64,000 nt of DNA, from positions 3,533 through 67,532 of the forward strand of contig CAVVEG010000015.1 of NCBI GenBank assembly GCA_963747255.1. Reading direction: 5' to 3'. Positions 41,400-49,881 of the stretch are shown one piece after another. The DNA is from CAIYRG01 sp963747255 (lineage in GTDB: Bacteria; Pseudomonadota; Alphaproteobacteria; Micropepsales; Micropepsaceae). Position 1 is the stretch's first letter. Each line of letters begins with the position of its first letter. Below the pieces are notes generated by a model that worked only from the letters and a program-made list of their open reading frames with translations, had not been told where the DNA came from and searched no databases. The translations under genes were made by a program, and so were the position numbers.

Positions 41400-42299
41400 A
41401 TGGAAACGCATAGCCCAAACGTTGCGCTCCCCGGCAACTGGAATCCCGGCCACACCACCCATGCCCTTCGCGGCGACTATTCCCGTGTGCATCCCGATTT
41501 CACGCTTCCGCAGCCGCTCGACCGCTACACCCCGGAGGAACATGATCGCTGGCGCCGGCTCTATGCGCGCCAGATCGCGTTGATGCCGCGTTATGCCGTG
41601 CGGGAATTCCTCGAGAGCATCGAAGCACTGGACGTGGCCGGGGGCATTCCGGATTTCGCCCGCGTCAACCGCACGCTCGGCCGGCTCAGCGGATTTGAAA
41701 TCGTCGCCGTCCCCGGCCTCATCCCCGACGACAGGTTCTTCGACCATCTCGCCAATCGGCGGTTCCCGGTGACCTGGTGGATCCGCGACGAGAGCGAACT
41801 CGACTACCTGGAAGAGCCAGACATCTTCCACGATTTTTTCGGTCACGTGCCCCTGCTGGCCCATCCGGTATTTGCCGGGTACATGGTCGAATATGGCAAA
41901 GCGGGCCCGCGCGCGGTCGCGATGAACGCCATGCCGCTGCTGGCGCGGCTTTACTGGTACACCATCGAGTTCGGCCTGATCCGTTGCGCGGAAGGGCTGC
42001 GCGCTTACGGTGCGGGAATTCTCTCTTCCAGCGGCGAGACGGTCTATTCCATCGACAGCGACATACCCAATCGCATCGCTTTTGATCTCGAACGCGTGCT
42101 CTCCACGGAATACCGCATCGACGCCTACCAGGAGACCTATTTTGTGATCGACAGCTTCGATCAGCTCTTCGCCGAAACGCACAAGCCTTTCGCGCCGCTT
42201 TACGAGCGGCTGCGCAGCGCGTCGCCTGCCGCGCCCAACGCAATCCTGCCGCATGACCGCGTGCTGCACCGCGGCAGCATCTCGGGAAAGATTTCCTGA
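41400..42299 (+). CDS. phhA: Phenylalanine 4-monooxygenase
   Basis: 299 residues from ATG 41400. The iron site HDFFGHVPLL (two His) and the Glu in WYTIEFGL are present, as are the pterin/active-site region VTWWIRDE and the GAGILSSSGE loop. Converts Phe to Tyr with tetrahydropterin. Its TGA overlaps the hmgA ATG by one base (TGATG), showing coupling. Confidence 0.95.
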   Translation: METHSPNVALPGNWNPGHTTHALRGDYSRVHPDFTLPQPLDRYTPEEHDRWRRLYARQIALMPRYAVREFLESIEALDVAGGIPDFARVNRTLGRLSGFEIVAVPGLIPDDRFFDHLANRRFPVTWWIRDESELDYLEEPDIFHDFFGHVPLLAHPVFAGYMVEYGKAGPRAVAMNAMPLLARLYWYTIEFGLIRCAEGLRAYGAGILSSSGETVYSIDSDIPNRIAFDLERVLSTEYRIDAYQETYFVIDSFDQLFAETHKPFAPLYERLRSASPAAPNAILPHDRVLHRGSISGKIS

Positions 42300-43429
42300 T
42301 GCCGAAATTCGTCTCTTTTCCGCGCGTCGTGGGCAATGCCTCGCGCCAGGCCCATGCCGATCTGCCACCCGGAACCTATGAACGCGAACTCGGGAAGGAA
42401 GGCTTCTTCGGCCCGGCGACGCACATGTATCATCGCCATCCGCCAACTGCCTGGACCAATTGGGAAGGTCCATTGCGTCCGCGCGCTTTCGACCTGAACC
42501 GGCTGGATCAGCCCGGCGACGGCGGCTCACCCTGGGCCGCGCCGCGCCTGCTCGGCAATGCCGCGCTCGATCTGCGCTACTGGAAAGTGCCGGCCAACAT
42601 GCAGGCGCTTGCCCGCAATGCCGATGGCGATCAGTTGCTGTTCCTGCATGCCGGGCGTGGCGAGTTTTTCTGCGATTACGGCCATCTCTCCGTCACCGCC
42701 GGCGACTACCTGGTCATCCCGCGCGGCACCATGTGGCGCATCGAACCGGCCGCTCCGCTGAGCGTCCTGATGGTGGAGGCCACCGGCAGTTCCTTTCAGC
42801 TTCCCGACCGCGGCATCGTGGGCGCGCATGCGATTTTCGATCCCGCGATTCTCGATGTCCCTTCGCTGGATGACGCCTTTCTCGCGCAGCAACAGCCGCG
42901 GCGCGAATGGCAGGTGCAGATCAAGCGCCAGAACGGGATTTCGACCGTCACCTATCCCTTCAATCCGCTGGACGCCGTCGGCTGGCAGGGCGATCTCGCG
43001 CCATTCCGCCTGAATGTGAAGGATATCCGGCCGCTGATGAGCCACCGTTTCCATCTGCCGCCGTCGGCGCATAGCTGCTTCGTCGCCGGGCGGTTCATCG
43101 TCGCCACTTTCGTGCCGCGCCCATTCGAAACCGACCCCGGCGCCATCAAAGTGCCGTTCTTCCACAACAATGACGACTATGACGAAGTGATCTTCTATCA
43201 CGCAGGCGATTTCTTCAGCCGCGACAACATCAAGCCCGGAATGCTGACCTTTCATCCCTGCGGCTTCACCCATGGCCCGCATCCGAAGGCGCTGGAATCC
43301 ATGCTGCAGCCGAAGCGCGCGGCCACCGATGAGGTCGCGGTGATGATCGATGCGCGCGACCCGCTCACCATCCATTCCGCTGCGAATTCGGCGGAGTGGA
43401 CCGGCTATTGCGACAGCTGGAAAAGTTGA
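42299..43429 (+). CDS. hmgA: Homogentisate 1,2-dioxygenase
   Basis: 376 residues from ATG 42299, with iron-binding FHNNDDYDEVIFYHAGDFFSR and HPCGFTHGPHP near the C-terminus. Opens homogentisate to maleylacetoacetate. Overlaps phhA by one base and fahA by TTGA (43426-43429). It is shorter than the classic 430-residue form but matches the compact alphaproteobacterial version. Confidence 0.93.
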   Translation: MPKFVSFPRVVGNASRQAHADLPPGTYERELGKEGFFGPATHMYHRHPPTAWTNWEGPLRPRAFDLNRLDQPGDGGSPWAAPRLLGNAALDLRYWKVPANMQALARNADGDQLLFLHAGRGEFFCDYGHLSVTAGDYLVIPRGTMWRIEPAAPLSVLMVEATGSSFQLPDRGIVGAHAIFDPAILDVPSLDDAFLAQQQPRREWQVQIKRQNGISTVTYPFNPLDAVGWQGDLAPFRLNVKDIRPLMSHRFHLPPSAHSCFVAGRFIVATFVPRPFETDPGAIKVPFFHNNDDYDEVIFYHAGDFFSRDNIKPGMLTFHPCGFTHGPHPKALESMLQPKRAATDEVAVMIDARDPLTIHSAANSAEWTGYCDSWKS

Positions 43430-44409
43430 AACTCGCGTCGCTGAAATCCGGCCGGGACGGCCGGCTCGTCGTCGTCTCTCGCGATCTTGCGCGCGCCGCT
43501 CCGGTCCCGCGTTGGGCGACACTGCAGACTGCGCTCAATTCCTGGGCCGAAGCGGAACCCGATTTGCGCGCTTGCGCCGATGCGCTGGAAAACGACCGCG
43601 TCGGCTATTCCTTTCCTTTTGATCCGCAGGGTTGCGCAGCACCATTGCCCCGCGCCTATCAGTGGGCTGACGGCAGCGCCTATGTCGTGCATGTCGAGCT
43701 CGTGCGCCGCGCCCGCGGCGCCACGCTCCCGGCCTCGTTCTGGTCCGATCCCCTGATCTATCAGGGCGGCTCGGCAAATTTCCTCGGCCCGCGCGATCCG
43801 ATTCCGGTTGCCGAGGAATCCTGGGGCGTGGATTTCGAATCCGAAATCGCCGTCGTCACCGATGATGTCGCAATGGGCATATCGCCGGAGAAGGCAGCCA
43901 GGCATATCCGGCTGCTGATGCTTGCCAATGATGTTTCGCTTCGCAACCTCATTCCGGCAGAACTGGCCAAAGGTTTTGGTTTCTTCCAGAGCAAAAGCTG
44001 GACTGCATTCTCGCCCGTCGCCGCCACGCCGGACGAATTGGGCGCGGCCTGGAATGGCGGCTCGATCGATCTGCCGCTGTTAACGGAGCTCAACGGCAGC
44101 CTCTTCGGCCGCCCGAATGCGCGCGACGGCATGATGTTCGATTTTCCCCGCCTCATCGCACATGCGGCGCACACACGGCCTCTGGTCGCCGGAACCATCA
44201 TCGGCTCGGGTACTGTTGCCAATGAGAACCGCTCATTTGGCTCGTCCTGCATCGCCGAACGCCGCGCCATCGAAACCATCGAACATGGTGCGCCGCAGAC
44301 GCCCTTCCTCAATTTCGGCGACCGTGTGAGAATCGAAATGCTGGACGGCGCCGGCCGTTCTGTTTTCGGCGCCATCGACCAGATCCTGACCCGCTACGCG
44401 ACGCCCTAA
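43426..44409 (+). CDS. fahA: Fumarylacetoacetate hydrolase family protein
   Basis: 327 residues from TTG 43426, overlapping the hmgA stop; GTG 43396 in the same frame is an alternative. Markers: LKLASLKSGRDGRLVVVSRDL, LIYQGGSANFLGPRDPI, EESWGVDFESEIAVVTDDV and AGTIIGSGTVANENRS. It splits fumarylacetoacetate into fumarate and acetoacetate. No maleylacetoacetate isomerase gene is in the window. Confidence 0.9.
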   Translation: MKLASLKSGRDGRLVVVSRDLARAAPVPRWATLQTALNSWAEAEPDLRACADALENDRVGYSFPFDPQGCAAPLPRAYQWADGSAYVVHVELVRRARGATLPASFWSDPLIYQGGSANFLGPRDPIPVAEESWGVDFESEIAVVTDDVAMGISPEKAARHIRLLMLANDVSLRNLIPAELAKGFGFFQSKSWTAFSPVAATPDELGAAWNGGSIDLPLLTELNGSLFGRPNARDGMMFDFPRLIAHAAHTRPLVAGTIIGSGTVANENRSFGSSCIAERRAIETIEHGAPQTPFLNFGDRVRIEMLDGAGRSVFGAIDQILTRYATP

Positions 44410-45521
44410 CCGCCATCCGGTTTGGCTAACCCAACGTAACCCCACTTGCCGGTTTTCTCGTCGCCCACGCGCACCGCCGCCAGACTGTCGCTGCGCGAGA
44501 ACATGTCGGCAAAATCGAATTGCGGATCGATCGCGATCTTCCCCGCCCGGTCCAGATAGCCATATTTGCCGTCGCTCTCCGCACCCTCGCGAAACGCCGC
44601 CAGCGGGCCGGAAAAACTGTCGGCAAAATCGAACCTGGGCGGAAGCGCCAGCTTCCCGGTCTTGTCGATGAAGCCGTATTTGCTGCCCGCGCGCACTGCG
44701 GCAAGTCCGTCCGAAAACGAGAACGCTCCGTCGAATTGCGGCGCGATCACCATTTTGCCACTCCTGTCGATATAGCCGGTCTTTCCCGTGACGGGATCGC
44801 CGACACGCACCGCCGCCAGACCGTCCGCAAATGAACCCGCCGACGCATATTGCATCGGGATCACCACGTTCCCGGTCCGGTCGATATAGCCCCATTGTCC
44901 GCCGTTCGAGGCCACCGCAAGACCGCCGGAAAACGGTCCCGCCGCATCGAATTGCGGCTGGATCACGACATTGCCCCTGCTGTCGATATATCCCCATTTT
45001 GCCGCGATGAATTCACCGATCCTCACCGCCGCCAGCCCCTCGGAAAACGGTGACAGATCGGCGATCTCGAATTGCGGGATCAGCACGAACTTCCCGCTCT
45101 TGTCGATATAGCCTTCCCTGTTGCCGATCCCCGCGGCGGCAAGACCTTCCGAGAAGCGGCCCGCGAAATCGAATTGCGGCGCGATCACGGTGTCGCCGCG
45201 GATATCCGCGTAGCCGAATTTTCCGCCCAGCCGGACCGGCGCCAGTCCGCCATCGAACATGCCCGCTTCGTCGAATTTCGCCGGGATAACCAGATCGACG
45301 GTCCTGATCGGTTTTGCCTGACCCGGCAATTGCGCGGTCGCGGCTTGTTCCGGCGCTTGCGGCGCTTTTGCCGTCTGCTGCCCACACCCCACAAGAAAAA
45401 AAACGGCTAAAACCAGCAATATTCGACCTCCCCCCTGCGGAAAGGTCGAACCGCGCCGGAGCGCGTGAGTGCTGAGGCGGGTTCGGGTGGGGGTAATTTT
45501 CAGCACGGCATCCCGCGACAT
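44406..45521 (-). CDS. WG-repeat lipoprotein
   Basis: 371 residues from ATG 45521 with a lipobox FFLVGC (Cys46) after an unusually long basic leader, so a later start is possible. Seven or more WG (beta-propeller-like) repeats of about 35-40 residues follow, each with the KxGYIDxxGxxVIxPQFD pattern and an intervening FSEGLAAVRxG. It is probably surface or periplasmic and of unknown ligand. Converges on fahA with overlap of the last codon. Confidence 0.8.
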   Translation of the reverse strand: MSRDAVLKITPTRTRLSTHALRRGSTFPQGGGRILLVLAVFFLVGCGQQTAKAPQAPEQAATAQLPGQAKPIRTVDLVIPAKFDEAGMFDGGLAPVRLGGKFGYADIRGDTVIAPQFDFAGRFSEGLAAAGIGNREGYIDKSGKFVLIPQFEIADLSPFSEGLAAVRIGEFIAAKWGYIDSRGNVVIQPQFDAAGPFSGGLAVASNGGQWGYIDRTGNVVIPMQYASAGSFADGLAAVRVGDPVTGKTGYIDRSGKMVIAPQFDGAFSFSDGLAAVRAGSKYGFIDKTGKLALPPRFDFADSFSGPLAAFREGAESDGKYGYLDRAGKIAIDPQFDFADMFSRSDSLAAVRVGDEKTGKWGYVGLAKPDGG

Positions 45522-45550
45522 TCATCAACCGGCCGTGTATAACACAGGCC

Positions 45551-46396
45551 ATGCAGATTCATTCCTCCGCCATCACACTTCTCCTCCTGGGCCTCGCCTG
45601 GCCTGCCTCCGCCAATCCTGCCAGCAGCGACAGCATTCCGGGTCTCACCGGAAGCTGGGGACGCATCGGCAAACTGGTCGAAACCTATGAGCGCATTCCG
45701 GACAGCACGGGGCCGGGGCCGCTGCTCGTGGATCCGGAACATCCGCACGAAGACGGCGAGGGCCCGCTGCAATGGGTGCCGTCACTCGACACGCCCATCC
45801 TCAAACCCGAAACCCTGGCGAAACTCTCGCGCATCCGCGATGCCGAGATTGCTGGCATTCCGCACGTCAAGGATGAGGGCATGTGCCAGCCTTCCGGCGT
45901 GCCCATGCTGCTCAACCGCCGCGGCGCAGCGGTCCAAATTCTGCAAAGCAAAGACCAGGTGCTCTTTCTGAACGCGCGCGACCATCAGGTGCGCTTCATC
46001 TATCTCGATGTGGCGCATTCAGCCGACCCCGGCCACAGCTGGTACGGCGAATCGATCGGCCATTATGAGGGCGGCGACACGCTGGTCGTGGATACCGTCG
46101 GTCAGAACGACAAGACCCAGATCGACCGTTTCGGCACGCCGCATTCCGACCAGATCCACGTCATCGAGCGTTACCGGGTTTCGCCGGACCACCGCTCACT
46201 CGAGGTGCAGTTCAGGGTCGAAGACCCCGGCGCCTTCACTATGCCATGGTCCGGTCGCGTGCGCTTTGCCGCTTCCCGCCAACCCTGGGAGGAAGAGGTC
46301 TGTGCCGAAAACAACCGCTTCGTCGGCCAGGTGACGATTGCCGGCAAAGTCACCAAAGACGTGCCCACCCCTACCGCAATCCATCCCGACTTCTGA
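45551..46396 (+). CDS. Secreted protein of the WYGE(S)xGHYEG family, copy 1
   Basis: 281 residues from ATG 45551, signal peptide to about ASANPA. Shared core with three other genes here: VPMLLNRRGAAVQILQ, VRFIYLDVAHSADPGHSWYGESIGHYEGGDTLVVDTVGQ, RFGTPHSDQIHVIERYRV and the acidic-strand VEDPGAFTMPW. The order of strands suggests a lipocalin-like or beta-sandwich fold; no enzymatic residues are recognised. Family not named. Divergent from the WG-repeat gene. Confidence 0.6.
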   Translation: MQIHSSAITLLLLGLAWPASANPASSDSIPGLTGSWGRIGKLVETYERIPDSTGPGPLLVDPEHPHEDGEGPLQWVPSLDTPILKPETLAKLSRIRDAEIAGIPHVKDEGMCQPSGVPMLLNRRGAAVQILQSKDQVLFLNARDHQVRFIYLDVAHSADPGHSWYGESIGHYEGGDTLVVDTVGQNDKTQIDRFGTPHSDQIHVIERYRVSPDHRSLEVQFRVEDPGAFTMPWSGRVRFAASRQPWEEEVCAENNRFVGQVTIAGKVTKDVPTPTAIHPDF

Positions 46397-46413
46397 CGCC
46401 CGTTTCCGCCGTT

Positions 46414-47151
46414 TCAGAATCCGGTCACGCCGCGGACACGTGATATGTCGCGGTGCGGCTCCCCGCAGACATAATCCTGCAGCCGCAGTTCCGGATGAAA
46501 ATCATAAACAAAACGCGCCGTGAACGGGCGCGTGTAGAATTCCGGATCCGTGACCGTCACCACGTCTTCGAGCTGCCGCCCGCCAGCGATCCTGCGAATC
46601 CGCTCCGTTGTGCGCAATTCCTCCGTGTGCGGTGCGCCATAGGCATCCAGAAAGGTCTTGCCGTTGAACCCGCCGCTTTCGATGACCAGAGTGTCGCCTT
46701 CCCAGTGGCCGGCCGAGTGACCATCGTAATAGGGAAGGATCGACAGTTGTTCGCCATTGGGCAGCGGGTTTTTCATGTCCACCAAACGGATCGCGTGATT
46801 CATTTCATGGATGATCGAGACCTGTCCCGGCGTCTGGATGATCTCGAACGGAAATGGCGTTTCGAGCAGGCGTGGAACGCCGTCCGGCGTGCACAGCGTG
46901 CGCGCGGTGTCTTCGACCGCGCCGCTCTTCAGTCCGGCCATGTTCTTTTCATATTCCGCGCGGCCCGCACCCGTGAAGGGAAGCTCGCCACCTCCCTCCG
47001 GTACAAGTTTTGGACTGTATGAACTTGCCCACCACGCGCCGGAAATATCCGCGCCTCCGGAGCCCGGGGCTCGTTGGGCCTGCGCCGCGCCGGCGGCGAC
47101 CAATGCGGCCACAAGCGCAATTTTTCCAATCGGCTCAGAACGGCGGAACAT
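46414..47151 (-). CDS. Secreted protein of the WYGE family, diverged copy 2
   Basis: 245 residues from ATG 47151, signal peptide ending AAQAQR. Core elements VPRLLETPFPFEIIQTPGQVSIIHE, GHSAGHWEGDTLVIESGGFNGKTFLDAYGAPHTEELRTTERIRRI and VTVTDPEFYTRPFTARF match the family, but the WYGE motif is replaced by YYDG. It overlaps the end of the upstream paralogue by 17 bases, so the two are co-transcribed. Confidence 0.6.
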   Translation of the reverse strand: MFRRSEPIGKIALVAALVAAGAAQAQRAPGSGGADISGAWWASSYSPKLVPEGGGELPFTGAGRAEYEKNMAGLKSGAVEDTARTLCTPDGVPRLLETPFPFEIIQTPGQVSIIHEMNHAIRLVDMKNPLPNGEQLSILPYYDGHSAGHWEGDTLVIESGGFNGKTFLDAYGAPHTEELRTTERIRRIAGGRQLEDVVTVTDPEFYTRPFTARFVYDFHPELRLQDYVCGEPHRDISRVRGVTGF

Positions 47152-47926
47152 ATCTGGCACGCGGCATCTCGCCCGACGAATTGTCGATCCCGATCGGCGG
47201 ATTATTCTCCGCGCAAACATATTCGTCGAAAGCATAATCGGTCCTGCTGAACGTGGTGCCCTCTTCCCAGGCGCGCGTGAAGGTGCCGGGATCCTCGACC
47301 CGGATATCGGCCCGCAACGCCTTTCCGCCATTGACGAGATGAAAGCGCTCGACGACGTGCAGCGCCCCGGTATGCGGCGTTCCGAAAACATCCACCAGCG
47401 ACATCGGCTTCGTTGCGATCCCGATCGTGTCCACCACTAGAGTATCGCCTTCGTAATGGCCGATCAATTCTCCGTACCAGGAGGGCGTGAGTTTTTTTGA
47501 ATGCGGCTGGTTCAGATAAATAAACCGCACTTGGTGGTCATTGGAATAAAGGATCGTCACGAGGTCCGGCGTCTGCAGCATCTCCATCTCCGAGGGAATG
47601 GACAGCATGTTCGGCACCGAACCGGGCCAGCAGGTCTGCTTCGTCTCCGGCGCAGCAAAGCCGGCGGCCTCCATATCGCCATGCCGCTTGACGATTTCCG
47701 CCGCCCAGGGCTGCAGCACCGGATCCCGGTAATCGCCGATCACGACATCGGCCCGCGGCGAGAGATTCTTCACCGCGCCCATGCGGCCCAATCCGCGTTG
47801 CCAGACGCCGGAAAAATCCGGAACCGGCGAAGTTTTGGCCTCAGGATTTTCCTGACCTGCGCCAGCAACCGGAAACCCGGCCAACAGAGCAATGGCGACA
47901 ACAGAACACGCGAACCTTCGGCTCAT
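47135..47926 (-). CDS. Secreted protein of the WYGE family, copy 3
   Basis: 263 residues from ATG 47926, signal peptide ending GAGQEN. Has CWPGSVPNMLSIPSEMEMLQTPDLVTILYSNDHQVRFIYLNQPH, SWYGELIGHYEGDTLVVDTIG and FGTPHTGALHVVERFHLV. First of two tandem paralogues in an operon that also lies tail-to-tail with copy 1. An early Cys (QTCWPG) is conserved in copies 1, 3 and 4. Confidence 0.6.
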   Translation of the reverse strand: MSRRFACSVVAIALLAGFPVAGAGQENPEAKTSPVPDFSGVWQRGLGRMGAVKNLSPRADVVIGDYRDPVLQPWAAEIVKRHGDMEAAGFAAPETKQTCWPGSVPNMLSIPSEMEMLQTPDLVTILYSNDHQVRFIYLNQPHSKKLTPSWYGELIGHYEGDTLVVDTIGIATKPMSLVDVFGTPHTGALHVVERFHLVNGGKALRADIRVEDPGTFTRAWEEGTTFSRTDYAFDEYVCAENNPPIGIDNSSGEMPRARYVPPF

Positions 47927-48016
47927 TGGCGCCTCCTGCAACCGCGTCAGCTTGGCACTTGCCGGCGCACCGCGGAAGGGCAAAACGCCCGCCATGCGCG
48001 CTGCACGTCCCCCCGC

Positions 48017-48442
48017 TCAGTCATCCCGGACTGGCCCGCGTGTCCGTTTGGTTCGCGCCCGTAGCGATTTCGCGGTAAGGCGCCGTTCCACCGATGAGCG
48101 CGTCGGACGGGTGGCGCGGCGCGGCCTGGGCAACTCGGCCGCCCGGCGGATCAGCGCGATCAGCCGGTCGCGCGCTTCTTCCCGGTTGCGCTCCTGACTG
48201 CGCGAGCCCCGCGCCACCAGCGTCAGGACCCCCTCCTTGCTTGCGCGCTTGCCGGCCAGCCGCAACAAACGCTGTTTGACATCATCGGACAGCGACGGCG
48301 ATCCCGCGATATCGAAACGCAGCTGCACCGCGGTCGCCACCTTGTTGACATTCTGTCCGCCGGGACCCGAGGACAGAATGAAGCTTTCGGCGAGTTCATG
48401 CTCATCCACACTGATTTCAGCGGTCACCGGAATCGCAGCCAT
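48017..48442 (-). CDS. arfB: Alternative ribosome-rescue factor, peptidyl-tRNA hydrolase
   Basis: 141 residues from ATG 48442. The GGQ motif in FILSSGPGGQNVNKVATAVQLRF hydrolyses peptidyl-tRNA, and the basic C-terminal tail (RRLTAKSLRARTKRTRG) inserts in the empty mRNA channel of stalled ribosomes. Standard length for ArfB/YaeJ. Confidence 0.93.
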   Translation of the reverse strand: MAAIPVTAEISVDEHELAESFILSSGPGGQNVNKVATAVQLRFDIAGSPSLSDDVKQRLLRLAGKRASKEGVLTLVARGSRSQERNREEARDRLIALIRRAAELPRPRRATRPTRSSVERRLTAKSLRARTKRTRGPVRDD

Positions 48443-48474
48443 GCGTCCATCCTATCGCGATGCGTCAGGGCGCG

Positions 48475-49203
48475 TTACTGCGCCTTCCAGCGCCGGAATG
48501 CCGCAACATCCGCCGCATCCAGCGCAAACCACTCTCCCTTCAGCCGCTTTGCGGCAAACCGCCGGTGCCAATAGGCCTCGATGCCCCGCGGATCGTCGCT
48601 TTCGATGTAATGGACCAGCTCGGATTCGGGCAAAATCCGCTGAATCCTCCGTACACGCTGTTCCAGGGACCGGCTGCACCCGATCTTGAACCGCTTGCGC
48701 GAATGCAGGAGATACACCCCGCCGCCACTCCGGTTTCGGGGCAGCCGCGTCCACTGTTGCGCCGCCGGTATCATGGCAATGATGTCCGCCGCATCCGGAT
48801 TTGCCGCGGCCCAATGCCTCAGCCGGGTAAGAAGTTCGCGCTTGCTTCCGAAGTGCTTCGCAAAGCTGATGTAGTGCGGCACGTCACCGCCGTTTCGCCG
48901 CTGAAGGTCGAGATCCGTACAGGTGGGAATGCGGCCAAGCCGGCGCGCGAGACCCGCCAGTTTGGCCAGCATCGCATGGTCGTCCATCCTTGGCTTGACC
49001 TCATTCGCGGCAAAGCCGGCCTCCCGCACGGCATCGCTCCAGCGTGACCAGTATTTTCCCCGCCATGACGAGCGCGGCAGGCCGGTTCGGCGCTCGAACA
49101 GATAGGCGCCGGGTGGTTTGCCGCCGTTCGCATCCGCAAGCCGTCTGATTTCCGCAACGATCAGCGCCCGTGGTACCGGCTCTCCTCTCGTCTGCGCGTT
49201 CAC
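48475..49203 (-). CDS. GIY-YIG nuclease with homing-endonuclease-associated repeats
   Basis: 242 residues from GTG 49203, overlapping the stop of the upstream 65-residue ORF. Two helical repeats (residues about 12-65 and 75-130) carry the LARRLGRIPTCTDLDLQRRNG...SFAKHFGS pattern of homing-endonuclease-associated repeats. A GIY-YIG/T5orf172 domain follows at about 155-240: GGVYLLHSRKRFKIGCSRSLEQRV, then the catalytic-side PRGIEAYWHRRFAAKRLKGEWF. Probably cuts DNA at specific structures or sequences. The operator upstream suggests control by the S24 repressor at 15 kb. Confidence 0.7.
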   Translation of the reverse strand: MNAQTRGEPVPRALIVAEIRRLADANGGKPPGAYLFERRTGLPRSSWRGKYWSRWSDAVREAGFAANEVKPRMDDHAMLAKLAGLARRLGRIPTCTDLDLQRRNGGDVPHYISFAKHFGSKRELLTRLRHWAAANPDAADIIAMIPAAQQWTRLPRNRSGGGVYLLHSRKRFKIGCSRSLEQRVRRIQRILPESELVHYIESDDPRGIEAYWHRRFAAKRLKGEWFALDAADVAAFRRWKAQ

Positions 49204-49397
49204 GACCAGATCGCCTCCGTTGCAAGCACGCTGCCCGCCCTCGCGTCGCCGCCGCACAGTTGCGTGCAATAGGCTACCAGATGACCGATCCGGTCGTCCT
49301 CCTTCCAGGATTGACAGGCGCTCCACAACACATCGCGGCGGAATTTGGCGCGTTTCAGCCGTTCACGCTGGACCGCGCCGGCATATCTCTGCTCCAT
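49200..49397 (-). CDS. Small hypothetical protein ahead of the GIY-YIG nuclease
   Basis: 65 residues from ATG 49397, with GGGAG eight bases upstream. Sequence QERLKRAKFRRDVLWSACQSWKEDD, then HLVAYCTQLCGG with three cysteines overall. No family recognised. It is the first gene after a consensus-like promoter with an embedded 16 bp palindrome, and it overlaps the nuclease gene by GTGA. The arrangement would fit an immunity, adaptor or regulatory partner of the nuclease; this is inference. Confidence 0.55.
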   Translation of the reverse strand: MEQRYAGAVQRERLKRAKFRRDVLWSACQSWKEDDRIGHLVAYCTQLCGGDARAGSVLATEAIWS

Positions 49398-49423
49398 GGG
49401 ACCACTCCCTGACTACGGCCTAC

Positions 49424-49452
49424 ATAATAGGACTACTCCTATTTGCTGTCAA
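49424..49452 (-). promoter_or_regulatory. Promoter with S24-type operator for the GIY-YIG operon
   Basis: On the minus strand TTGACA (49452-49447), 17 bases, TATTAT (49429-49424): a near-consensus housekeeping promoter about 30 bases before the 49397 ATG. Embedded in its spacer and -10 is ATAGGAGTAGTCCTAT (49442-49427). Read on the plus strand this is ATAGGACTACTCCTAT, matching 14 of 16 bases of the palindrome at 14932-14947. Binding there would block polymerase directly. Confidence 0.7.
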
Positions 49453-49492
49453 GGATACAGGGCCACTGCCGCAATAAACCGTCGCGGGATTG

Positions 49493-49867
49493 TTACGCCG
49501 TACCGAGAACTTCTTTGGCCAGGTCCGGCAGCACGTCGAAATTGAACGGCTTGTACAGCACCCGGACATTTGCCTCGGCGAAGCTGCCGGGCAGCGGGTC
49601 CTGTGCATAGCCGGTCATCAGCACGATCTTCAAACCCGGGTGCAGGCCGAGGCCGGCTTTTGCGACTTCATACCCGCTCATGCCCGGCATCTTGACGTCC
49701 GAAATCAGCAACGCGATGTCCGGACGTTCCTTCAGCGTCCGCACCGCCGTCTCGCCATTGCTGGCTTCGATGACCTCATAACCGGCTTCGCGCAGCGTCT
49801 CGGCCACGATCATCAGCAGCATGACTTCGTCTTCGACCACCAGAATCGCCGGGGCCTGTGCCTGCAT
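49493..49867 (-). CDS. Single-domain response regulator (receiver)
   Basis: 124 residues from ATG 49867. Receiver motifs: VVEDE acidic pocket (residues 11-14), phosphoacceptor Asp57 in LLISDVKMPG, Thr in VLMTGYAQ and Lys in VLYKPFNFD. No output domain. It lies 14 bases after the kinase gene and is surely its partner, as in CheY-like/FixJ-less phosphorelays. Confidence 0.9.
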   Translation of the reverse strand: MQAQAPAILVVEDEVMLLMIVAETLREAGYEVIEASNGETAVRTLKERPDIALLISDVKMPGMSGYEVAKAGLGLHPGLKIVLMTGYAQDPLPGSFAEANVRVLYKPFNFDVLPDLAKEVLGTA

Positions 49868-49881
49868 ATGCGCCCCGGCGA

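Noticed and set aside
41217..42530. Long open frame opposite phhA and the start of hmgA
   Set aside because: Antisense shadow of strongly supported genes.
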